The notes beneath the pieces were generated by a model that searched no databases, was not told the origin of the DNA, and saw only the letters and a program-made list of their open reading frames with translations. A DNA stretch of 64,000 nt, from positions 88,265-152,264 of the forward strand of contig CAMIYC010000001.1 in assembly GCA_946402905.1 (NCBI GenBank). The letters run 5' to 3'. Of this stretch, positions 24,854-33,838 are shown piece by piece. Source of the stretch: an uncultured Prevotellaceae bacterium (GTDB lineage Bacteria; Bacteroidota; Bacteroidia; Bacteroidales; Bacteroidaceae). A program made the position numbers and the translations under genes. Numbering within the stretch: the stretch's first letter is position 1; every line of letters begins with the position of its first letter.

Positions 24854-25258
24854 TCAGAAAGGCAGATCGTCATTCGACTCACCACCACCTCCAAAAGGAT
24901 CTTCAGAGGCAGGGGCAGCCGGTGCTGCCGGCGGCACGGCCTGTGCGGAGGCCATATCCACCGGTGGAACCTGTCCACCCACGGGAGGCACGATGGGACG
25001 TACATCATACGCCCTGATACTGTTAAACCATCTCCCCTGATATTCGTGTGCGTCGATGTCGAAAGCGACGGTGACGTTTTGTCCTACCTGAATGTTGAAT
25101 CTCTGGAGTCGGTCTTCACCGAATACAGAGAAGACCATTTTGCGCGGGAAGCGATCCTCTATGGTCTCGATCACGAAGTCCTGTGCTTTCCATTCCCCTC
25201 TTGCGGAGGTGCCGCTTCTGGCTGGCAGCGCAGCGATAATTTTTCCTTGTAATTCCAT
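24854..25258 (-). CDS. DUF3127 OB-fold protein with an SSB-like acidic tail
   Basis: A protein of 134 residues. Residues 1-85 form a compact beta-rich DUF3127 domain (MELQGKIIAALP..., WKAQDFVIETIE, VTVAFDIDAHEYQGRWFNSI). Residues 86-120 are a Pro/Ala/Val-rich linker, followed by DPFGGGG and the tail ESNDDLPF. A folded OB domain, flexible linker and acidic tip ending in Pro-Phe is the architecture of single-stranded DNA-binding protein SSB. It stands divergently from dnaN. DNA or RNA binding and partner recruitment by the tail are inferred; the family has no settled function. Confidence 0.8.
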   Translation of the reverse strand: MELQGKIIAALPARSGTSARGEWKAQDFVIETIEDRFPRKMVFSVFGEDRLQRFNIQVGQNVTVAFDIDAHEYQGRWFNSIRAYDVRPIVPPVGGQVPPVDMASAQAVPPAAPAAPASEDPFGGGGESNDDLPF

Positions 25259-25357
25259 AATAGATGTAGATTATAATTAGATATCGACTTGAGCATGCGA
25301 TTTTCGATTGCGAAATTACTAAAAATGTTGGAATTTCTAAAACTTTTTTGTATATTT

Positions 25358-25389
25358 TTTGTGGTGTCCATTGGTTTTTTGTATTTTTG
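25358..25389 (+). promoter_or_regulatory. Promoter of dnaN
   Basis: TTTG (25358-25361), 20 bases, TATTTTTG (25382-25389): a full match to the Bacteroidetes promoter. The leader is about 80 bases. The rest of the 214-base spacer shows a GATTTTCGATTGCGAAAT partial palindrome near 25290, towards the DUF3127 gene. Confidence 0.75.
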
Positions 25390-25472
25390 TAGACTAATAA
25401 AATGAGGTGGATGCCAGACACGACATTCACTCCGACTTACGCAGGAATATTAACTAATAAATTTATATACTC

Positions 25473-26597
25473 ATGAGATTTTCCATATCCAGCTCCGTAT
25501 TAAGCAGCAACCTGAGCATCCTCTCAAAGGTGATCAGCAGCAAGAACTCCATGGCTATCCTGGAATGTTTCTTGTTTGAGATACAAGACGGCCAATTGTC
25601 CATCACCGCATCCGACAGCGAGAATGTGATGAAGACGACGAGCCAACTAGATGACTACGACGGCAACGGCCGTTTTGCCGTATCGTCGCGTACGATTCTC
25701 GACGCTGTGAGAGAACTTCCCGAGCAGCCTCTGACATTTGAGGTGGATACAGACAACTTCGCCGTGCAAGTGATATACCAGAATGGTATGTACAACTTCA
25801 TGGCCCAGAATGCCGACGAATATCCCATGATACAGTTTGCCCCCACCGAGGTGACCACGATCACGATCGACTCCGGTGTGCTGCTGGAGAACATCACGCG
25901 CAGTATCTTTGCCACCGCTCAGGAAGAGCTTCGTCCTGTGATGAACGGCATCTATTTTGACATCACTCCCGAGTGCATCGCCATCGTGGCCAGTGATGGC
26001 AGCAAGCTGGTGCGCAACCGCAACTTTGCCGTGAAGAGTGAGCAGCCCACCTCGTTTATACTTCCCAAGAAGCCCGCCTCGCTTTTGAAAAACGTGCTCT
26101 CGAAGGACGGTGGCGATGTGGTGATACAATTTGACGACCGCAGTGCTGTGATCAGCTTTGCCGCCGGTGTGCTGACCTGCCGTCTGATTGAAGGCAGATA
26201 TCCCAACTACAATTCTGTGATACCCCAGCACAACCCCAATCAGCTTCGCATCGACCGCAAGGCCCTTCTGGGCACGCTGCGCCGTGTGATGCCTTTTGCC
26301 AGCGAGAGCAGCCAATTGGTAAGGATCAAGGTAGAGCAAGGCCATGTAGAGCTGTCTTCAGAAGACATCGACTTCGCTACCAGTGCGAAGGAGACACTGG
26401 TCTGCGAATACGAGGGTGTGCCTATGGCCATTGGTTTCAAAGGCTCGGGGCTGTCAGAGATACTCAACAATATTGACAGCGAGGAGGTCTTGATAGAGCT
26501 GGCCGACCCCAGCCGTGCCGGTGTGATCACTCCCGCCCAGCAATCAGATGACAACGAGGTGCTGATGCTCATCATGCCCATGCTGCTCAATGACTAA
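25473..26597 (+). CDS. dnaN: DNA polymerase III beta subunit (sliding clamp)
   Basis: A protein of 374 residues with the three clamp domains: MRFSISSSVLSSNLSILSKV at the start, a middle domain ending near 250, and the C-terminal LMLIMPMLLND, which fits the clamp end LPMRL-like. It forms the ring that tethers polymerase to DNA. dnaA is not adjacent; instead a DnaQ-type exonuclease follows after 31 bases, as in other Bacteroidetes. Confidence 0.95.
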   Translation: MRFSISSSVLSSNLSILSKVISSKNSMAILECFLFEIQDGQLSITASDSENVMKTTSQLDDYDGNGRFAVSSRTILDAVRELPEQPLTFEVDTDNFAVQVIYQNGMYNFMAQNADEYPMIQFAPTEVTTITIDSGVLLENITRSIFATAQEELRPVMNGIYFDITPECIAIVASDGSKLVRNRNFAVKSEQPTSFILPKKPASLLKNVLSKDGGDVVIQFDDRSAVISFAAGVLTCRLIEGRYPNYNSVIPQHNPNQLRIDRKALLGTLRRVMPFASESSQLVRIKVEQGHVELSSEDIDFATSAKETLVCEYEGVPMAIGFKGSGLSEILNNIDSEEVLIELADPSRAGVITPAQQSDDNEVLMLIMPMLLND

Positions 26598-26628
26598 GGT
26601 GTGTAAGACGACATAATCAGATGTTTTT

Positions 26629-27483
26629 ATGGAACTGAAATTACAAAAGCCTCTTGTCATCTTTGACTTAGAGACTACAGGCCTGGATCTTGTGAAAGAC
26701 CGCATCATCCAGATTGCCTATATCAAGGTATATGCCGGTGGCAAGGAAGAGCGCAAGAGTTACCTTGTCAACCCGGGCTTTCCCATACCTCCTGAGATCA
26801 CCGCTATCACCTCTATCAGTGATGAAGACGTCAAGGACCAGCCTACCTTCAAGGTTCTTGCCCCACGTCTGCAAGGTGCGTTTACCGGTTGCGACTTCGC
26901 GGGGTTCAACTCCAACCATTTCGACATCCCGATGCTCGCGGAGGAATTCTTACGTGCCGGCATAGACTTTGACTTCTCCAAGAGCCGTCTGATCGACGTG
27001 CAGACCATCTTCCACAAGATGGAGCAGCGCAACCTGGCTGCAGCCTATAAATTCTACTGTGGTCGCAAGATGACCGACGATTTCGCCCCCCATCTGGCAG
27101 ACCAGGACACTGAGGCCACATATCGTGTGCTCAAGGGTCAGCTTGACATGTACAGTCCAGAGCGTCAGAGTGAGCCTGAGCGTCAGCTGAAAAACGACGT
27201 GGAATCGCTGGCTGCATTCTCCAAGACCAATGAGAACGTAGACTTTGCCGGCCGTATCATCTGGAAGCCCGTGGTGGACTCCAACAACCAGCCCCTAATG
27301 GACAAAGACGGCAACGTGCTCAAACAGGAAGTATTCAACTTCGGCAAGTACAAAGGCCGCCCGGTTTCGGAAGTGCTCCACCGCGATCCTGGCTATTACA
27401 GTTGGATGCTCAACGGCGACTTCACATACAACACCAAGCAGGTGTTGACACGTATCCGCCTTAAAGAGTTCAGCAAGCATTAA
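26629..27483 (+). CDS. DnaQ-like 3'-5' exonuclease with ExoX-type C-terminus
   Basis: A protein of 284 residues. Exo motifs are FDLETTGLD (Exo I, residues 12-20), FAGFNSNHFDIPML (Exo II) and PHLADQDTEAT (Exo III, His-x4-Asp type), all needed for a two-metal DEDDh nuclease. Residues 236-265 (FNFGKYKGRPVSEVLHRDPG, YYSWML) match the C-terminal domain of exodeoxyribonuclease X. It could be a proofreading or repair exonuclease. It sits between dnaN and a small acidic protein gene, 20 bases apart, probably one operon. Confidence 0.9.
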   Translation: MELKLQKPLVIFDLETTGLDLVKDRIIQIAYIKVYAGGKEERKSYLVNPGFPIPPEITAITSISDEDVKDQPTFKVLAPRLQGAFTGCDFAGFNSNHFDIPMLAEEFLRAGIDFDFSKSRLIDVQTIFHKMEQRNLAAAYKFYCGRKMTDDFAPHLADQDTEATYRVLKGQLDMYSPERQSEPERQLKNDVESLAAFSKTNENVDFAGRIIWKPVVDSNNQPLMDKDGNVLKQEVFNFGKYKGRPVSEVLHRDPGYYSWMLNGDFTYNTKQVLTRIRLKEFSKH

Positions 27484-27503
27484 AGACACACCATCACAAG
27501 ACC

Positions 27504-27947
27504 ATGAAACCTTCAGAACAGACATCTCAGCAATTAGACCGTGTAATCCGCAAGATCGCACAAAAATTCCCCTATAGTGATGAGCCGACACGTCTCACCG
27601 ACATTCACTTGAGAGTTTCTCAGGAGAGCGGCGAGATGCTGGCATTTGACGATGACGACAACGAAATCACCCGCTGTGTGATAGAAGAGTGGATAGACAA
27701 CAAAGACGACAACTTCTACGCGGGTGTCACCACGATATTGCGCCAGTCGCTCAAGAAGCTGAGCAAAGTGATTGACAAGATGGGCATTCTGAAGCCCTAT
27801 AGCTTTGTACTCGAAGACGACGAGAAAGAGAATATCGCAGAGCTCTATATCGCCGACGACGACACCATCATCATCAGCGGCGACCTGATGGAGGGTCTTG
27901 ACAAAGACCTGGATCATTTCTTCGACGAACTGATGAAAGACCAATAA
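27504..27947 (+). CDS. Small acidic protein of unknown function in the dnaN operon
   Basis: A protein of 147 residues, very rich in Asp and Glu (FDDDDNEITR, VLEDDEKENIAE, YIADDDTIII), without signal peptide or membrane segment. Not recognised. It follows the exonuclease by 20 bases and is closed by a strong terminator, so it is the last gene of dnaN-exonuclease-acidic protein. A role linked to replication or repair is inferred only from position. Confidence 0.7.
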   Translation: MKPSEQTSQQLDRVIRKIAQKFPYSDEPTRLTDIHLRVSQESGEMLAFDDDDNEITRCVIEEWIDNKDDNFYAGVTTILRQSLKKLSKVIDKMGILKPYSFVLEDDEKENIAELYIADDDTIIISGDLMEGLDKDLDHFFDELMKDQ

Positions 27948-27976
27948 AGGAGGCTCGTATTAAGAAAAAGTATCAA

Positions 27977-28002
27977 AAAGACCCGGATTTCTCCGGGTCT
28001 TT
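27977..28002. terminator. Bidirectional terminator after the dnaN operon
   Basis: AAAGACCCGGA and TCCGGGTCTTT pair around a 4-base loop. It serves the dnaN operon and the convergent GHL10 lipoprotein gene that ends at 28009. Confidence 0.88.
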
Positions 28003-28008
28003 ATAGTT

Positions 28009-29532
28009 TTATAATTTGACGCGCTTGACTACACCTTTGCTCTCATTATTCATCCTGTCGAGTGCTGTGACGACGTATACGTATTTGGTCTTTCCATCCT
28101 TATAAGGAAGTTTGTAGAAATTGTTCGTGGTGACGGCCACGATACGGGAAGGATCGGACAGGTCGACTTTCTCGTCGGCGTTGAACCGGTAGACAACATA
28201 TTTGCATGCCTCGTCTTTCCATCCACTGCCTTGCGGTTTTGTCCAGAAGAGTACATAATCCTCAGACATACGCAGCGGTTTGACTTTCCTCGGGGCTTTT
28301 GGCGCCTTGCCATCAATGAAATCCATCTGAGGCTGCAACGCGGGATACCTCCAATATTTCGTACGCAGCAACTTGCCATAATTTCCCACATTGTCTACAG
28401 CCGCCTTTGCGTACCAAAGCACGGTGCCATTGACATTGGAGCACTGGCGGTGGAGCTGGAATTTAGCTCCCATCTGATGCACTTCAGGATTTCTGGGGTC
28501 GGAATGCTTCACCGTCCTCTCCAGGTCCTCTCCGATATACAACGGGCGATTGCCACAATGGCTGTTCCACCATTTGATCAGTGTGGTATAGTCGGCAGCT
28601 TTATGCCCGATTTCCCAATAGAGCTGTGGCACACAGTAATCCAACCATCCGTTATTGACCCACAAGAGGACGTCGGCATAGAGGTCGTCATAATTCTGCG
28701 TGCCATTGGTCTTACTGCCCACCCCCGGAGCGTTTTTCTCGTTACGGTAGATACCAAACGGCGACACGCCGAACTTGACCCATGGTTTACGGTCATGAAT
28801 AGTCTTGTAGAGCTGTTTGATAAACACATTGACATTGTCGCGGCGCCAGTCGCCCTTATTATTGAAACTGCGGTTGTATCTCTGATATTGTGCATCATCG
28901 TCTATCACCTGTCCGGCAGCTGGATAAGGATAGAAGTAATCATCGATATGCAGTCCGTCGATATCATATCTCCTGACGATATCATCCACCACCCTGCACA
29001 CATAGTCTCTGGCCTCAGGAATACCTGGATTGAGGATATATTGTCCGTCGTAGCTGAACACCCAGTCAGTCCTCTTGCGTGCGATATGATTGAAGTCAAG
29101 TTCGCGTGTGGTCTTTGTCTTTGCCCTGTAGGGATTGATCCAGGCGTGCAATTCCATTCCGCGCTGATGACACTGCTCTATCATCCACTGCAAGGGATCC
29201 CAGTAAGGCGCCGGAGCCACCCCTTGCTTTCCGGTAAGGAATCGGCTCCACGGTTCGATCTCACTCTGATAAAGCGCATCACATTCTGGCCTCACCTGGA
29301 AGATGATGGCATTGACTCCATCCTTTCTCAACTCATCGAGTTGATAAGAAAGTGTATTCTGCATCTGTTCTGTCGACATGCCGACGAACTGTCCGTTTAC
29401 GCATTGTATCCATGCCCCCCTGAACTCCCTTTTGCTGGGAGAAGAGGTAGGATTGACGGTCTCCGTAGTGACACAAGACGCCATCAGCATGGCGGCTATG
29501 CCCATTATTGCATATATTTTCCTTAAAATCAT
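28009..29532 (-). CDS. GHL10 glycosyl-hydrolase-like lipoprotein (paralogue 2)
   Basis: A protein of 507 residues with a lipoprotein signal (lipobox MASC, mature Cys at residue 19). The GHL10 domain covers about 36-400: FRGAWIQCVNGQFVG, NAIIFQVRPECDALY, RGMELHAWINPYRAKTK, DIDGLHIDDYFYPYP, KFGVSPFGIYRN and LDYCVPQLYWEIG. The barrel Asp pair (HIDDYF) corresponds to HLDYIR in paralogue 1. A fibronectin-III-like C-terminal domain follows. It likely acts on the cell surface or in the periplasm; substrate unknown. It is read from the PpiD promoter or its own. Confidence 0.88.
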   Translation of the reverse strand: MILRKIYAIMGIAAMLMASCVTTETVNPTSSPSKREFRGAWIQCVNGQFVGMSTEQMQNTLSYQLDELRKDGVNAIIFQVRPECDALYQSEIEPWSRFLTGKQGVAPAPYWDPLQWMIEQCHQRGMELHAWINPYRAKTKTTRELDFNHIARKRTDWVFSYDGQYILNPGIPEARDYVCRVVDDIVRRYDIDGLHIDDYFYPYPAAGQVIDDDAQYQRYNRSFNNKGDWRRDNVNVFIKQLYKTIHDRKPWVKFGVSPFGIYRNEKNAPGVGSKTNGTQNYDDLYADVLLWVNNGWLDYCVPQLYWEIGHKAADYTTLIKWWNSHCGNRPLYIGEDLERTVKHSDPRNPEVHQMGAKFQLHRQCSNVNGTVLWYAKAAVDNVGNYGKLLRTKYWRYPALQPQMDFIDGKAPKAPRKVKPLRMSEDYVLFWTKPQGSGWKDEACKYVVYRFNADEKVDLSDPSRIVAVTTNNFYKLPYKDGKTKYVYVVTALDRMNNESKGVVKRVKL

Positions 29533-29550
29533 ATTCTATTAATCATTGAA

Positions 29551-29598
29551 AAATCCTCTCACCTAACCATCAGAAGAAAAGGTTACATGAGAGGATTT
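29551..29598 (-). terminator. Terminator after the PpiD-like gene
   Basis: AAATCCTCTC (29551-29560) pairs perfectly with GAGAGGATTT (29589-29598) with an inner CCTAACC/GGTTA pairing. On the minus strand the stem is followed by a short T-stretch. It separates PpiD from the GHL10 lipoprotein. Confidence 0.7.
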
Positions 29599-29636
29599 AT
29601 TTCCGATATTACATGTATCTTCTACCCTATCAAGAT

Positions 29637-31763
29637 TTAGAAGAAGAGATATCTGTTGTCCTTGACATTAGCATTGATCATCAACTCCTGGAAGACGGTC
29701 CTTGAAAGGTTGGAGAGATAAGCCTGTGTGGTCTTGGCTGTGGCTGTCTTGGCATCAAACTTACCGGGAAGAGTTCTCTTGTCCTTCACCTGGAAGAGAT
29801 AGACGCCCGACATACCTTTCACGGGATGAGCGGAGAATTTTCCTTTCTCTGTGGCTGCGACAGCACCGCTGAGTGCAGGCTCCTGTGCCTGGAGTTCAGA
29901 GAGGAACACCGGCGAAGCGAAAGTAATCTGCTTGACCTCTGTGACCTTGGCACCCTTTGCCTTAGCCTGAGCCGTAGATTTTACATCCTTCAGCTTTTCG
30001 ATAATCTGCTCTGCTTTCTTATCACGGAGCACCTCGCTCTGGACGAACTCTTTCACCTCGGCGTTGTCAAGCGGCATATATCCCTTAGGATAGATATCGG
30101 TGAGCACCATGACGAGAAGTTGGTCACCCCGGTTGTTGCCGCAGGTCATGACTTCCGACACATCGTTTTTCTTTGCCTCGAAGACCCATTTGAGGGCGTC
30201 GCGAGAATTGGGTATTCCAGCCACAGCACCCTGAGAAGTGACCACATTCTTGGCATCCATGATCTGGTATCCGCTCTTCACAGCGTTTTTCTCCATCGAC
30301 TCCAGACTTTGGTTGGCAGCAACAAACTGCTTGAAATCATCATTGTACTTATGAGAAGTCTCGGGAGAATAAGCAATGTTTCTCTTGACCACTGCCACGT
30401 CGTATTTGTCGACCATTGCCCTGCGGTCAGTCACCTGTATGATCAGGCTGCCCTGTGTGAGGGGTATCACCTTGGTCTCACCGGCTGCGAGTGTGTTGAG
30501 TGCGTTGAAGACTGACACGTTGTCTTTGGTCATGCCATTAGCACGCTCGTACATAGCAGTGGTCATCCACTGTTTCTGTCCCGGCTGTCCATATTTTTTA
30601 GCAATGACTTCGAAGTCAGCGCCTCCAACGACAGCATTGTAGACACTGTCGGCCTTGGTCTTAGTCTCAGCATTAGTATTTCCTGCCACGACGATCGATC
30701 TGAACTCGATAGAGTCAGGCAATGAAGCCTTGGAGATGAGCTTGATGACGTTGAGAGTGTTGTCAGCAGTGCTTTCAACCGGTCCCACGACGGCTCCCAC
30801 GCTCATAGAGTCGAGACGTGTAGCGATATCAGAGGAGAAAGCGCTCTTTCTGACAGGCACGCCGAGATAAGCCAGATTGGACTGCCCCTCACGCACCACC
30901 TTGTCGGCATCCTCACCGTTTTTCAGGCGGTCGGCACAAGTCTGCAGCGCTTTGTTGAGCGCAGCTTTGTCAGCAGCAGAAGCCACTTTGTTGACCAGAA
31001 TGTATTTGATTGCACGGATTTCCTCAGGAATTTTGAACATTTCCTTGCGCTCGTCATACTTTTTCTTCAGGTCGCTGTCGTCAATCTTCACATCCTTGTC
31101 GTTGATTGACTTGTAGTCGATATAAGCCAGTTCGATGTCATTCTCCTGGTTCTCAGCATCAAATCCGAACTTTGCCTCCACGGGGTTGGAGAGGACGCAA
31201 GAAGCGAGAAGAGCCTGGTATTTCTGCATAAGCAGCTCCTGACGGAGTTGTTTCTCCTTGAAGAGTGCGAACATGCGTCTCTTGTCGTAGTCAGGATCCT
31301 GCATGCTGTTGCTCTTCATGAACAAGTTGTACTTATTGACATCAAACCTTCCGGTCTGCTCATTATATGCACCAGTGACATTAGCGATCTCCATCAAGGT
31401 CTGGTTGGTGCCTTGAGTCATGATGTTTCTGATTTCGTCGGTGGTCACTGTGAGTCCCAGTTCATCAGCCTCATGCTCGATTATTTTGTTCTGCACGAAA
31501 CTGTTCCATGCCATGCTTCTGATTTGCTCCTCATTGGCCTGTGGTGATGAGATCTTCGTGCACTCTACGAATTCGTTGACGTAGTTTTGGTAGTCCTGCA
31601 CACCGATTGTCTGTCCGAGGACTTCACCAACTCTTGAGCTGCGCTCTCTTCCTGTGGTCTCACAGGAGCGGAACATGTCTCCAGCAATAAATCCAAAAAG
31701 GCCCAGACCGATTATACAAATCAGGAATACGCCTTTGCTTCTAATTTTTCCTAATGCTGCCAT
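29637..31763 (-). CDS. PpiD/SurA-type periplasmic peptidyl-prolyl isomerase
   Basis: A protein of 708 residues with an N-terminal membrane anchor (GVFLICIIGLGLFGFIAGDM, about 11-30). A SurA-N-type chaperone domain (about 40-200: RSMAWNSFVQNKIIEHEADE) is followed by a PPIC-like parvulin domain (about 340-450) and a second weaker one. It should help fold exported and outer-membrane proteins. A TAATTTTG box 100 bases upstream gives it its own promoter. It lies downstream of gldE and lptC. Confidence 0.87.
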   Translation of the reverse strand: MAALGKIRSKGVFLICIIGLGLFGFIAGDMFRSCETTGRERSSRVGEVLGQTIGVQDYQNYVNEFVECTKISSPQANEEQIRSMAWNSFVQNKIIEHEADELGLTVTTDEIRNIMTQGTNQTLMEIANVTGAYNEQTGRFDVNKYNLFMKSNSMQDPDYDKRRMFALFKEKQLRQELLMQKYQALLASCVLSNPVEAKFGFDAENQENDIELAYIDYKSINDKDVKIDDSDLKKKYDERKEMFKIPEEIRAIKYILVNKVASAADKAALNKALQTCADRLKNGEDADKVVREGQSNLAYLGVPVRKSAFSSDIATRLDSMSVGAVVGPVESTADNTLNVIKLISKASLPDSIEFRSIVVAGNTNAETKTKADSVYNAVVGGADFEVIAKKYGQPGQKQWMTTAMYERANGMTKDNVSVFNALNTLAAGETKVIPLTQGSLIIQVTDRRAMVDKYDVAVVKRNIAYSPETSHKYNDDFKQFVAANQSLESMEKNAVKSGYQIMDAKNVVTSQGAVAGIPNSRDALKWVFEAKKNDVSEVMTCGNNRGDQLLVMVLTDIYPKGYMPLDNAEVKEFVQSEVLRDKKAEQIIEKLKDVKSTAQAKAKGAKVTEVKQITFASPVFLSELQAQEPALSGAVAATEKGKFSAHPVKGMSGVYLFQVKDKRTLPGKFDAKTATAKTTQAYLSNLSRTVFQELMINANVKDNRYLFF

Positions 31764-31861
31764 TACTAATTATTAATATTTTGTTTATTATTTTAAATCT
31801 TCTCCAAGCTTGGCCAGAGAGCGTCTAAGAGCCTCTTTGAGCCAATTTTCGAAAATGCGCA

Positions 31862-31869
31862 CAAAATTA
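31862..31869 (-). promoter_or_regulatory. -7 box TAATTTTG of the PpiD-like gene
   Basis: On the minus strand, about 98 bases before the ATG at 31763, within the 150-base gap after gldE. The remainder of the gap is AT-rich without other structure. Confidence 0.5.
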
Positions 31870-31913
31870 CAAAGAAAATAGGAAATAACCCAATTTTTCT
31901 TTAAAAAATACCA

Positions 31914-33173
31914 TTAATGCACTATATTTAGCTTCACCAATTCTATTTTTGTCATTGTATTTTTTATGATTTTGAAATGGAAGTGTCCTATTTTTACGAT
32001 TTCATTGAGTTTTGGAAAACTTTGATACTCGTGCAGGATCAGTCCGCCAATAGTCATATACTCATCACTTTCAGGCAGTTCGATGCCAAACATCTCGTTG
32101 ACCTTGTCTATTTCAAGGCGTGCGGAGAGCAGGTACTCATTCTCGGCTGTTTTCTTGGCCACATAATTGGTATTGTCGTGCTCATCCTCAATATCGCCGA
32201 AAATTTCCTCTACGATATCCTCAAGAGAGACGATACCGCTGGTGCCTCCAAACTCATCCACCACGACGCCGAGGCTTTTTTTCTCCCTGAGGAAGATTTT
32301 CATCATTTTATGTGCAGCCATCGTCTCGGGCACGAAAGGCATGAGGCGTATATCCTCCTGCCAGTTTTCGGGCTGTGTAAACATCTCGGAGGAATGTATA
32401 TATCCAACGATATGGTCGATATCCTCCTTGTATACAATGATTTTTGAATGTCCGCTCTCGATGAACTTTTGCTTCAACTGTCCGATATCACAGTTTTCTT
32501 CTACAGCATCGATCTCTGTACGCGGCACCATGCAGTCTCTGACTTTGGTTTCAGAGAAATCCAATGCGTTCTGGAAAATTTTCACCTCATCGTCGATGTC
32601 ATCCTCGCTGGCAGCATTGTCTATGCTTGACTGTACAAGATAGTCAAGGTCTACCTTTGAGAAGAGTTCATCATCATTTTCTTTGTTCATCTTTACCCCG
32701 AAGAGTCCGAGCAGAATTTTTGACAGGAATGTGGCGAATTTGGAGATGGGCCACAGTATGATGTAGCACAAGAACGCAGGAATAGCGAAAAAAGTGAGTA
32801 GCGTATTAGGCAGACTCTTAAACAAGGTCTTAGGCAGGAACTCTCCCGTGAAGAGCACGATAATGGTCGATAGTATGGTGTCGGCTGGCACGGTGAATCC
32901 AGCAGGCATTCCCTTGAAGATCGTCGCGTCGAAGAGTTTTGCGATCAGAATACCATAAACCACCAGTGCGATATTATTGCCCACGAGCATCGTGCTGACA
33001 AAATTGTTGGGATGCTGATAAAACACAGATATACACTTCTGTGACCACCCGTGCTTCTCCTTGTCCATCTCGGCGAGCATTCTGTTGCTGGAGACGAATG
33101 CGATCTCCATGCCTGAGAAGAAGGCGGAGAAGAGCATGGTGACGATAATTCCAAGTATCAGTGGTAAATCCAT
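31914..33173 (-). CDS. gldE: GldE/CorC-type membrane protein (CNNM + CBS + CorC domains)
   Basis: A protein of 419 residues. The CNNM/DUF21 membrane domain (1-190, e.g. AFFSGMEIAFVSSNRMLAE) is followed by paired CBS domains (about 205-330: VRDCMVPRTEIDAVEE, VGYIHSSEMF) and a C-terminal CorC/HlyC domain (about 345-419). Family members are magnesium or cobalt exporters; the Bacteroidetes branch is called GldE after gliding motility but is present in non-gliding species. It starts one base after lptC. Gliding is not implied here. Confidence 0.85.
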   Translation of the reverse strand: MDLPLILGIIVTMLFSAFFSGMEIAFVSSNRMLAEMDKEKHGWSQKCISVFYQHPNNFVSTMLVGNNIALVVYGILIAKLFDATIFKGMPAGFTVPADTILSTIIVLFTGEFLPKTLFKSLPNTLLTFFAIPAFLCYIILWPISKFATFLSKILLGLFGVKMNKENDDELFSKVDLDYLVQSSIDNAASEDDIDDEVKIFQNALDFSETKVRDCMVPRTEIDAVEENCDIGQLKQKFIESGHSKIIVYKEDIDHIVGYIHSSEMFTQPENWQEDIRLMPFVPETMAAHKMMKIFLREKKSLGVVVDEFGGTSGIVSLEDIVEEIFGDIEDEHDNTNYVAKKTAENEYLLSARLEIDKVNEMFGIELPESDEYMTIGGLILHEYQSFPKLNEIVKIGHFHFKIIKNTMTKIELVKLNIVH

Positions 33174-33174
33174 A

Positions 33175-33828
33175 TTATCTGTTAGTATTTCTTCGTGGTC
33201 TGGCCGGTTGTCGTCCTCTTTTGAGGGCAGAGTCGGCCTGCACTTTATTCATGGTATCTCGTGGAGACTTGTCGATGTCGCCTTTGTCGAAATGTCCTTT
33301 TGTCGTGGTGACAGAATATTTTGTCATCCGCTCATCACTTCTGAACCTGTTTCCCTGCAACTCTTTGTCGGCCGTAACCAGATGAGAGAATTTGTTGGAG
33401 TATATCTCATGCGTCCGTTCATCCCAGAACAACTCTTCGCTGTTAAACCTGAGTCCTTTCTTTGTCAGGATGCTCACGCGCCCCCTCAACTCCCACAATT
33501 TCTTGAGGTCGTAATAATAAGCCGTGTCGCATTGTATATACGACTGGACGTGCATCGACAAGTCAAACTGCTCAAGAAACAACCCTTTCTCGAAGATCCA
33601 GCGTGAAGGTTGCCTGACCTGGTTGACCTCCCACTGCTCAGTGACTATTCTGTACTTGATGACACCAGAGTCGGAAATAAGTGTATTCACGCCATAAGAT
33701 ACCATCATCGACACCGAATCTCTCGGGTTGACAGCAGGTGCGATATGCTCTTTTTCCTCCTGGCATGCCATCATCATAGTGACGGCCACCAGCGTCATGA
33801 CTATCCACAGACGATACTTCGCGGTCAT
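33175..33828 (-). CDS. lptC: LPS export protein LptC, lipoprotein form
   Basis: A protein of 217 residues with a lipobox (MMAC, mature Cys22) in place of the usual membrane anchor. Beta-rich text such as WIFEKGLFLEQFD, SYIQCDTAYYY and LRFNSEELFWDERTHEIYSN matches the LptC/OstA-like fold, which passes LPS from LptBFG to LptA. A basic tail follows (RGRQPARPRRNTNR). It is 10 bases after the outer-membrane protein gene and 1 base before gldE. Confidence 0.85.
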   Translation of the reverse strand: MTAKYRLWIVMTLVAVTMMMACQEEKEHIAPAVNPRDSVSMMVSYGVNTLISDSGVIKYRIVTEQWEVNQVRQPSRWIFEKGLFLEQFDLSMHVQSYIQCDTAYYYDLKKLWELRGRVSILTKKGLRFNSEELFWDERTHEIYSNKFSHLVTADKELQGNRFRSDERMTKYSVTTTKGHFDKGDIDKSPRDTMNKVQADSALKRGRQPARPRRNTNR

Positions 33829-33838
33829 CTTACCAGAA

